A DNA stretch of 64,000 bases, from contig NC_088173.1 of NCBI RefSeq assembly GCF_028769735.1, positions 25,856,038 through 25,920,037 on the forward strand, in the 5' to 3' direction. The DNA comes from Zonotrichia leucophrys gambelii (taxonomy: Eukaryota; Chordata; Aves; Passeriformes; Passerellidae). The notes below the pieces were generated by a model that was not told where the DNA came from, did not search any database, and was given only the letters and a program-made list of their open reading frames with translations. This document shows, piece after piece, positions 54,761-64,000 of the stretch. Every line of letters begins with the position of its first letter. Within the stretch, counting starts at the first letter, position 1. Position numbers and translations under genes: made by a program.

Positions 54761-55284
54761 GAGAGTCTAAAGCAGGCAGTAATTGATGTTACAAAAAGGG
54801 TATGTGTAATGGACCAGCTGGCTTATTATGAACTAAAATTCTGCAGTATCTTCAATGCAGAGGATGGTAATGGGGAATAAATGTTGACATTTTCATGGTG
54901 AGCAATGCAAGACCATCAAATCAAACCATTTCTGGCACATAATGAAAGCAACATTTAAATGGAAACTTGAGATATAAGAACATTTTTTCATATTTTTTCC
55001 TGAGTAGAAATGTGCAGCTGTAGGAGAAACTGCATGGCATGAGTTCCCCACACTGACACAAAGCCAGGAGTTCCCAAAAGGGACTGTCTGACTAGTCCTA
55101 AGGTAAAGGAAAAAAAACCAGCAGAAAGGAGCATCCTTCCATGACTGCACCAGCCTTCTCACCCTGACATTAACTGGTAAATCTAGACAAAAATCTGTCC
55201 GCTCCACGACCAAGGAGAATAATTGCTCTCTGTTTTGCTCACAGCCCCCACCTCTGCACTGGACATCTGCTGCCATGTTACTGT
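54761..55284. other. Gene-free DNA between enhancer-like block and old CR1
   Basis: No exon, RNA gene or repeat recognised. The minus-strand frame at 54893-55276 (127 codons) runs to the edge of the CR1 relic and shows no domain. Confidence 0.6.
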
Positions 55285-56420
55285 CAGCCTTCCCTTGGCT
55301 AAAGTGAACAAACCCAATTCCCTTGGCATCTCTTCACAGTTTGTGCTTTTCCATGCCCTATGTTCTGTCTGATTTATCTGGATTTTTTTGTCCTTCTCTT
55401 CACCTGCAGGAAAAGGGAGCACCTGGTTGCAGTACTCCAGTGAAGAGAGGAAAATAAATATTGGTTGTATCTCGAGGATGATGATTCTGAACCATAACCC
55501 AGAACATTTAATTCATTATTCCCTTCAATACTCAAATATGCTACTGCCTGGTTGTTTCTCCACCTTTCACCCACCCCTATCTATCTACATCTCTCTTTCC
55601 CAACCACAGAACTTTGGATTGTTCCTGAATGAATTTAATTTAAATATTTCGGAGTAGTTTCTCCAAGTTGTGAAGATCATTTCAAATTCAGATCCTGACC
55701 TCCAAGGACTTCTATCATCTCCTAGTTTTGACATCGAGAGATTGACTTTGTTTGCTTGTTGTTTAGTTGTCAATAAAAAAAAAAACTATCTAAAAGAACT
55801 GAGTATAAGGAAACTGCTGAATGACCTTCTTGAAATATCTTCCCTGAAAGTGATCCAGTGATAGCTATTGCTGAGGAGCTATTTTTCAACAGGCTGTGCA
55901 CCTACCCCATTGTAATTATATCTATACCATATTCTTTAGTCTGTCATGTATGTCAAAAAGCATTACTAAAAATCAAGCACCAGTGCATTTGCTGCTCCCT
56001 CTTTATTCATAGGCATGCTACTGTGACAAAGAAGGAAATTAGATTGGTTTGACATCAAATGTTCTTGACAAGACTATGTTTTCCTGTATCAGCTGGCTAC
56101 TTCAGATTGATTGCTTAATGATTTGTTCCTGAATCTTTCAAGGACTAAGTTAGATTGACAGGTCTGCAATTCCCTGGGTCCTCCTTTTCCCTCTCTTTAA
56201 AATATTATACGCTGTGTTTGCCCTTCTCTTGTCTTCAGGGACCTCCTTTCTCCTCTGTGAGTTCTTAAAGATAATCGCTAATGGCTCAGCAATTGCTTCA
56301 GACAGCACCTTTAAGTACTCTGGGGTGAATTTCATCAGGCCCTGCTGACTGGAGTTCATTCATCTTATCCAAATATTCTTTAATCTATTCTCTTCCTCTT
56401 CCAGTCTATATTTCTGCCCC
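55285..56420 (-). mobile_element. Ancient long CR1 relic with reverse-transcriptase remnant
   Basis: Reverse orientation, over 1.1 kb. At the high-coordinate side, 56359-56150 translates on the minus strand to a peptide including 'EYLKVLSEAIAEPLAIIFKN', 'EVPEDKRRANTAYN' and 'GKRRTQG'. It follows the start of the CR1 reverse transcriptase: the '...LKEL..IAEPL.IIF..S...GEVPEDW..A....KKGK...PG' pattern. Toward lower coordinates, plus-strand words such as 'gacaggtctgcaattccctg', 'gattggtttgacatcaaatg', 'gcacctaccccattgtaatt' and 'atcctgacctccaaggactt' track the downstream RT region and 3' part of the old CR1 families known from turtles and crocodilians. The stretch near 55310-55445 ('cttctcttcacctgcagg', 'ttgcagtactccagtg') is the 3' segment. 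Stops, frameshifts and an apparent internal deletion near 55740-55800, where an A-rich run interrupts, make it a dead copy. It is far more diverged than the short CR1 tails elsewhere. Confidence 0.8.
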
Positions 56421-59400
56421 CCTTGTAAAAAGTAAGTTTAAACAACAGGCTGTATACCCTGCTGACTGATACACTTCATAATTCAGAGCAATTGAACATT
56501 TGTCAGTACATTTTAATTTTTTAATATTTACCAAGCTTTTTATTTCCGTTCTCCACATTACAAATTCTAAAAACCCAAACTCATCAACCCCTATTCACTG
56601 GATGCTAAACAGACACCACTCTCAAGGACAGATTCATTGCTGAAGATGGAGCAGAAAGAGAATATGTGACTAAAACGTTGTGTTTTGTCCTGCAGAATTT
56701 CAGCATTCACTGACAGACCTTTGCTGATTGCAACAACAGGTTCCCATTTCTGCCCAAGCTGTTCCTAAAATATAACTGGCACTGTCATTCCTGAGAGCAC
56801 ACCCACAGCAGTGTCCATGAGCCAAGCACTGTCCTTTGAATTGGTGAAACTGCTAGGGCTGTTGTCTAGATTTGCTCTAAATTACAAATATTAAGGTCTT
56901 GTGTTGTTTGGGTTTTTTTTAATATTAAATATGAAAGTCTGCCAAAAGTCATGGTGAGTTTTCCGTGTAAGTACTACATGGAGATCTACTCCCTGTGCGC
57001 TGTCAGACACCTGATGCTACAGTACTCAGTAGGAAAATAATTCAGGTTTCTCCCTGCGATAGCCACACGGAACAATCTTTATTTCAGTCTTTAATAAAAT
57101 CTTTTGTCCACCTTTCCTCTCAGTAGTTCACTATCATTACAGACCTGAGTGAGTGTTTGCATACCAAGGCTCTCTCTAGAGCAGGGCATTTTACAGTCAA
57201 CACTCTCAGGTTTGCCTTTACTAGCAGTTCAAGGGCTTTCTGCCAGAATAAAGGATATTTCATAGGAGAAATTAACTTTTGAGAGGTCTGTAGGCTTAAG
57301 TTCCATCCCATTCCTTACAAGTCATGATGACTGCAAAAAGTCAGCTTTTAAATGAAAAGCACCGGGCTCAAGTGAGTTTGCTGACAAGCCAGTCATCAGA
57401 GGAGGAGGAGAAAACTGGAGAACCACTGAAGGCATTCACTTGACCTCTCCACATGGCTGAGTCTTGCAATGCACATTTTCTATTTGACCCAACAAAGCCT
57501 GGATGACCAAACAGCTTTTTTTTTTTTTTCTTTTTTTTGTGTCTTGAAACCCCGACCAAATTCTCATTTGAGAGTTTGCCTGCAGTGACCCTGATCCATG
57601 TGACTCCCCTGCACACACCCTCTTTACCTGGTGCTGTGTGTGGAGATTATGTGAGGGTACCAGCCGGGGGAGGGTCTAGGGTTGCTCACTTCTTTGCCTT
57701 CTCTGTGTCTAGAGGAACACAAGAGGTTTGTTCTGAAGCACTTCTATTTCCTAGTTTTACCTTAGTGTGGTTCAGACTTTACACTTAGGGTTCAGCTGTG
57801 CCAAAGTCTAAATTTTAATGTATCCCTACCAGCAGCTGCTGTGTGTTTCCAAAACAAGGCAGCCATAAAAATCTAGGATAAAGGTTGAGATGGCTCAGAA
57901 TAAGCATGCTCATTTGAAGGAATCTGTCTCTGGGAATGCATATTTGGAGGAAATAGGTAAAACCAAAACTTAGTCCTGCTTCCACAAAGCTTTTCCTTTA
58001 CAGAAAGAACAACACTGACATTTGAGATAAGAGCTGGTTTGAGAATTTTCTATCAAAAACTTTCCATAAAAAAAAGTATTACAAGTCAAAACTGACTCTT
58101 TCTGCAGTAATATATTGATTTTGATGAAACTCACTGGCAACACTGCTTAAGTCTAGAACAGAAATTATATGACATTCAAGAAGGGGAGAGGCAAACCACA
58201 ATTGCCAGATGGAAGGGCATTCACCCAAGACACAGGATACTCTCCCATTTGCACTTCCAATTATCCACATCCCATATGAGTACTATCCTGGTGTTCTGTC
58301 ATCAGGCCTACCTTCTGACAGACAGAAGATTTTACAAACCCCCACAAACAGACCAGGTCACTGCCTCTTAAATAAAAATAGATTTGCAATTCTCATGCCT
58401 GGGATATTGTCCTATGGAAAACAACTTTTGAGCCATATTTGAAGGAATTAACTGCCAGACACAACTTTCCCATAGTGCCTCAGACTTCCTTTCTCATTTC
58501 CTTTTTGGAAACAGCACTGTTGGGCTCCTCAGCTGGGACAGCTGGCTGGAGTCTGTTCTCTGCTATTTGTGTGGAACCAGCCTCATGTTCATCTCTATTT
58601 TCTAAATTTATTTTTTTAAAAAAATCTTATAAAGGGAGCAATTTTCTTCTCATGAATCTTCTATACCTTATCTGACATAAAAAAAAAATGCTGCTTAAAT
58701 GGTCCTTTTCTTTGAGCTTTACTGCCATCCTCCTTTCTTAAGCCATCCTCATTCTTTCCACTATTTTCCCAGATATTTTATCTTGAAGGACCCTTAGCAG
58801 TCTAAAAATGTTCAGGTTTTTTAGATTGAAGAATTTCTCCAACCTACACTCAGGTTACGATCTTGAATTTTGAATTTTTATAATATATTTGCATTTTCAT
58901 GCCTAATTTTAAACTCCTACTTGTAATTTTGACTTTTGTTATAAAATCTCCTTCATAACTCCTCGAGTGAGACAACAATAAGCAACAGAGCCTCCACTGC
59001 CATCTTCCTCAAAGTTCAGTAACTCAGCAGGCCAGATTTAGCAGCCAGCTTTGAGTTCTGAATTTTCCAGTTCTTCAAGCACTGGAGGAGCCAAGATTAT
59101 AAATCACTTTAAGAATCACTTGATAATGACCTATCAAAGATTGGCAGGTTGTTGGTTGACAGGTTGGCCTTTACCAAATGTTGAGTCAGTTTAGAAGCAT
59201 TCATGAACTTTTTCCCTTGTCTGGAATGGCACTGAACCTTTGGATCGAGGTTTTCACAGTAAGTATCAGAAACAAAATAAAATAAACCTTATCAGAATGA
59301 GGAACTTCTCTCTCTTTACTAATATCTTCAAAGAGAAACATAATTTTTGGGAAATTAGTTGCCCATGGGGCTTTGCTCCCCACTGAAGACTCCCTAGCCA

Positions 59401-59930
59401 GGCCCCTTATCTTCTCTGCATGAATTTGCTCATCAGCAGGAGAAGGCAAAACTTGACTACACTCATTGTCTTGAGTAAACAGCGCTGCTTTAGTGATTTT
59501 TAATGCTGTGCTTCTTGTCCTTAGAAATGGTAAATTTTTCACTAGAATAAATTCCCTAATACTGCATGAAGGATTCAAAACTTCCCACTGAGCAGTTCAA
59601 TAAAAGATTTTTTAAAAAGGAGGGGATTCATTCTTATCTTTATTGGGAAGAAAAAAATATAGTTCTTGGATCAACCTGCTGTCCATAGCATCCAATTATT
59701 TGTTTCAACTGCACAAAAGGAAAGAAAAAAAAAAGGAGAAAAAAACAGTAAAAAGAAAATTAGCTACATTGATTGCTGGCTGGGGTTTCATTTTGGGCTT
59801 CCCCTGTGACTGCAGCATCAGCAGGAATGGTTACTTAGTCATGAATGTGCTGCACAGCAAGAAATCAGATTGCTCCACGTGAGAAGCCTGGCTTTTTTTC
59901 TGGTCTCTCAGTTGTGTGAGGAGGAAATCC
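56421..59930. other. Gene-free unique DNA
   Basis: Immediately beyond the CR1 relic, 'attcattgctgaagatggag' at about 56625-56650 may be a further decayed piece of the same element. Otherwise the sequence is unique, with a T-rich run at 57516-57538 (T14-C-T8). No supported coding signal. Confidence 0.6.
57516..57538 (-). repeat. Interrupted poly(T) tract
   Basis: T14, one C, T8. Overlapping minus-strand frames read it as polylysine, showing those frames are artefacts. Confidence 0.8.
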
Positions 59931-60310
59931 AGCTCCCCTTAATCACAGCCTGCCACCGCAGAGGACACATAACTCACTGCTACAGCCTTTATTATATGGC
60001 TCCCCAAAATGAAAAGAGCCTGTAGATCTTGGCTGTGGGGTATTGGAAATTAGTATTATCCAAAATAAAATTCTAGCAGATCAACTTAATACTGCTTTTA
60101 AGCTTGTTTTGAAACCAGGACATTTTTAACTGTATCTTGATAAAACTCCACCTCTGTCTATAATGGGTTCCTGATTATTAAACCCTTATTATAATATGAT
60201 CACATATTTAAGCTGCAATTATGCTTAGCTTCCCCTTGTGCCAGAAGCCCTAAAAGAGAGGGATAGGTCTCTTTCTCAAGTAGTAATTACACAAAAACAT
60301 ACTATATTGT
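59931..60310. promoter_or_regulatory. Candidate distal regulatory block
   Basis: A second repeat-free, coding-free AT-rich block with clustered motif-like words: 'ctttattatatggc', 'aattagtattatcc', 'tgattattaaaccc', 'ttattataatatgatcacat' and 'aagctgcaattatgc'. This resembles conserved enhancers but the evidence is composition alone, weaker than for the 54-kb block. Confidence 0.15.
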
Positions 60311-60474
60311 ATTTTTTAAATTAAGTCATTGGGAGAAAAAGAACAATTCTGGGTCAAGCCAGAAGAAAAGACCAGAGCAGGTCAGAAAGTCAAAGTTACC
60401 TTGTACCCTGGTCCCTGTTTTCAGCTAGAAAATGGCACCAAAAAATCTCTACTCATTTAAAGCTTACCTCCCCA

Positions 60475-60514
60475 AAGTGAGTTTGCTACAATGTGTAGCA
60501 AACATATTTCACTT
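60475..60514. repeat. Bulged hairpin, 10 + 6 bp stem
   Basis: The inner arms 'gtttgctaca' (60481-60490) and 'tgtagcaaac' (60494-60503) are exact reverse complements around a 3-base loop. The outer arms 'aagtga' (60475-60480) and 'tcactt' (60509-60514) extend the stem to 16 bp past a five-base bulge (60504-60508). No gene or repeat explains it. Confidence 0.7.
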
Positions 60515-63500
60515 AGCCACTGATACAGAAAAAGAGTGATTCTCAGAGCCTACTGTCCCAAACTAATCATCAGTGATTACAGTGCACTTGGGCAAAAAAA
60601 TCTGAAATCAGATTTTGTTTCTATGCCACAAACATGAAATTTCAGTCAGTGAAAAACTTCATTTGCATTTTCCTTTCTACAAAACCAAAACTCCTTCTTT
60701 GTAAAATTTGATTGTGGAAGAGCTATATTTCAATGTGAAATTGCTAAAGGACAGTATCTATAAGCGTATGACTGGACTGCAATGAGCCTAACAGGGGCTA
60801 CTCAGTTATTAAAATATCCAGAAACAGATTAACAATTTTTCATAATCAGAGCAGCAATATCAAGTGCAAGAGGGTTAAATAGATGGAAAACTGCAGAGTG
60901 AGGTGGCTCTGGCTCCTAGGCCCCTACACAGCCTCTTCAATAAAGATTATTTTTTTTTTGGCCATTCCCTTGAAATACTCATGCTCCTTAAACCCTCCCT
61001 GATAGCCTCAGTGACATCCCACTCCCTGGTTCCTCTTACAAAAGACCTCACAGCCAGCATGCTGAGGCTAAATAACACCATCATCTTTTCCAAGGTAGCC
61101 TCTACCCGGCAGCATGAAGCAGTAATTTTCCACTTTACGAGCTGCACACAGTGCATTGCCTACAGCGGCTTGTTTAAGCACCCTGTCCCTGGGAAGAGAG
61201 CTGCTCAGAGGGTAACTCCTTGTGCTGCACCACCACTCCCTCCTCCTCCTCCTCCTCACTCGGCTGAGAGGAGCCAAGGCACCCCCAGAGCAGAAGGGGG
61301 AGGCTGCAGTACAGGCACAGCACCCCTGTGCCTCAGCACCACATTATCCTCCAAACTGAAAGGAAAATAAACACAAGTAGCACGGCACATCTTAATTTTC
61401 ACTGCTGGTAAGTGACAGTTTTACTCAATTTTAGTCAGCTATCAAGTAATCAGAATGAATTAAGCAGCAGAAGGAAGGGCTGTGCCAGGATCCAATAAAG
61501 CAGTGTGCACTGGAGTGCTTCAGGGAGTCACTGCACATCTTCCTCTTATCATCATCCCCCCAGGTTCCCCATCACTGCCATCAGACAGCATCTCTGAGCA
61601 GCTCCAGAACACCAGGAAACCAGCACCTCCTGCCACTCCTATCGCCAGCTTTCAGAGTCAGCTGTCAGTCCAGCTTGTCTCCGTGGGATGGTTCCACACA
61701 CATGCCTGCCTGTCTTTATCTGCTTTGAAGAGCCTAAGAAGGAGGCTTGAAATTGCCATTGACTCCCAGCAAGCCCCACTCACACCTTTAACTGAGAGCA
61801 GTGCTTGCACCTGGTCAGCACTGGTGTTCCCCCAGCTGAGATGGACATGGTGGGTTGAAAGGTTTCATGGGAAAGCCAAAGGCAATTTCTCCTTTAGACC
61901 TTCCAAGGAAAGGAGTAGCCTTGGGGACACTTCATTTCATGTTTGCACTTCTCTAAATATTATACCTGCTTTGGTCTCAAAGGTTACCTCAGGTGCAACC
62001 TTCCCATTGTAGGGATTGGATATTGTTGGCTGTAGTAAGGAGGGTTTTTTTATTATCTCCCCCTGGTCAGAGATCAACTTTCAATCCCCAGTTCTGTGTT
62101 TTGCACACTGTGCAAGACACGAGGGTATTTACAAATGCAAACTTCCAAGGATGTCTTCAGGGCACAAATGAGGAGGACGCTGGTGAAATCTCTGACTCCA
62201 GCTGTGTTTTAGTACTGCCATTAAGCTGTCACACAGGGGCTGTAACCTGCAGTGATTCCATATATAACTGCACACACAAGGCTTACGGTTAATGGCTCCC
62301 TCCTAAATCCTGACTGTCCAGCAGTAAGGAGGCTGTGGACACAGCCTCTATGAATTTAGTCAAGCACACACCTTCTCTTTACAGCACTAATAAATAACTA
62401 TTCCCTTTGGGACAGGACTGAAAGCACACAATGGAAAAATGTCCTGGCAGGCTAGAAAAGGACATCTAAAGAAAAGTGAGTTTTGGCTCAAGGTGGTTGT
62501 TCCTCACAGCTGTGGTACCCTCCCTGATGCTGGGTGATCCTAGCCCACATTAACTCTGCTTAGAAAATAGATTTTGCCAGAGAGTGGTCAAATTTATACT
62601 GAAAGGGATGGAAAACACTTCTGTTGCATGAAGAACATGCAAACAGCCTTTAATTATGGAACATTACAAAACTACACTGATCCAAGACCCTAATTATTTT
62701 TTTTCTCCAACAGTTATTTGCCTCCTCCTACATGAAACACCCCCACCTCTCGGCAGCTCCTACTTCAAGCTCTTTGCAACATCTCAAGAAATTCAAATGC
62801 CTGCTCTTAGAGGAAAATAGTTTCTAATTAAACATAGAGTGTGGGTGTGAATGAAGCTGGGCCCACTCCTTGCCTCTCTGAAATCAACAGAAAAATGTTT
62901 TTCCTTTTTACCATGAGCATCAGCAAAGACAGGGGTGATGGGTCATTGCTCCCAGGCACAGTCTTGAGGAAACACAGGGTCACTGGTACCAACGACTAAT
63001 GTGGATTTTCTTTAGGTTTGGGGAAAAAGTCTGAAGCTTCCTAAATTTCAGACTTAGGGTGCAGTCTTGGCTGGAAATGTGTACACTAGAGATTGGAGCA
63101 TGCCCAGTGGGCAACAGCAAGCCAAGAAGGAGTGCTCATGTAAACATTAGCTACTTATAGGTGTGAACATCAGAGATCATCTTACAAACATTCCTCTGCA
63201 CCACGTCAGAGCACGGTTTTGTGAGTTTTGAACCAAAATTAAGTATTTGAGAAATGTTACTCGTCCTTTTCATGGCAAAATAAGGTACTTTGCAGACTCA
63301 AAAATCTACTTACATAATTTTCAAATATACTCTTTCTTATATTCTGTTAATCTGAGGTCTAAATTTAAAAGAAAATATTCTAGCTTATAATTTATCTCTT
63401 TCTACTATAATTCATCCACAGAAACACCCAAAGAGTAGAAGAAAGTGTTGGAAGTGCAGACAAACACAAATCTTGTCAGCATCACAACACAATACAGAAA

Positions 63501-64000
63501 GACAAAGACAGACCATGGTTTCTATTCATCTAGGTGGCAGTCCTATCAGGCTAGAGTAGCTGTAGATGGTGTTCAAGCTCTGGATGATTTGGTCTCCACT
63601 TCCTCAGTTCCTCCTTAATCTTCCTCCACACACTCACACAGCTCTCTGCTCCTCGAGCCCCACAACAGCATTTTCACCAGTGTGGTTGTGGTTTCCATTT
63701 GGTAGTGACCCCACAGAAAATACCCACTTGGAAAACTGGAGAGGAAAAGATAAGAAGCTGAAAATTTTTCCTGATACCAGTAGGACCTCCGTAGTTTGTC
63801 TGAGATAATTTAGTTTACAGCAGCACAATGCGTCCTGGCAGTGTTAGAAGGGAGGTTCTCCCTCTACTCCAGAAAACGCTCCTGCACCGTGTGCAAGAAA
63901 AGCTGAGTGTGCTGACGGATTATAGCACCTCATATTCCATTTAAATTCTCAGTTATGAACACTCCAGTTATTTTTGCAACAGTAGCTGGTAAAGTTAGGG
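60515..64000. other. Gene-free unique DNA to the window end
   Basis: Contains a (TCC)n run at about 61238-61257 within a GC-richer patch. Plus-strand frames at 60903-61370 and 61482-62012 (155 and 176 codons) lie in this GC-richer stretch; they lack domains and are probably open by composition. No transposon recognised. Confidence 0.6.
61238..61257. repeat. (TCC)n microsatellite
   Basis: Six to seven TCC units within a pyrimidine-rich stretch. Confidence 0.85.

Noticed and set aside
61482..62012. 176-codon plus-strand open frame
   Set aside because: Located in a locally GC-richer stretch; composition is Ser/Pro/Leu-rich with no domain, and no splice or promoter evidence supports it.

Overview
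The window reads as vertebrate nuclear DNA, most likely from a bird. It contains several copies of CR1, the LINE family that dominates avian genomes, most recognisable by the 3'-end signature around 'ggtttgggttgga'. Other repeats are sparse. I saw no bacterial-style gene packing, operons, rRNA, tRNA or CRISPR. Open frames are short, scattered over both strands and overlap each other, as expected for intergenic or intronic DNA. I could not identify the species or the neighbouring genes.

Layout. 1-2.5 kb: unique AT-rich DNA with a probable decayed CR1 piece near 2.1 kb. 2.5-2.8 kb: a short minus-strand CR1. 2.8-15.6 kb: mostly unique DNA, with a 15-bp tandem duplication at 4.37 kb and, at 14.2 kb on the minus strand, the only exon-like coding signal I would defend: a secretory signal peptide ending at a strong GTAAGT donor. 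15.6-15.9 kb: minus-strand CR1. 15.9-26.7 kb: unique DNA with a 25-bp-stem hairpin at 18.0 kb and a G/T-rich, potentially G-quadruplex-forming tract at 22.8 kb. 26.7-26.95 kb: plus-strand CR1. 27-43.5 kb: unique DNA with a GC- and CpG-richer patch at 34.1-34.4 kb carrying a 23-bp duplication, and a TAA microsatellite at 35.6 kb. 43.57-44.3 kb: a purine-rich degenerate minisatellite. 49.0-49.4 kb: minus-strand CR1. 53.9-54.8 kb: AT-rich DNA dense in homeodomain-type cores, a candidate distal enhancer. 55.3-56.4 kb: a long, old CR1 relic that still shows reverse-transcriptase similarity. 56.4-64 kb: unique DNA with a second AT-rich candidate regulatory block near 60 kb and a bulged hairpin at 60.48 kb.

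No multi-gene system is visible. The most unusual objects are the 18.0-kb hairpin, the ancient CR1 relic, the purine minisatellite and the isolated signal-peptide exon. None can be called a new system from sequence alone.
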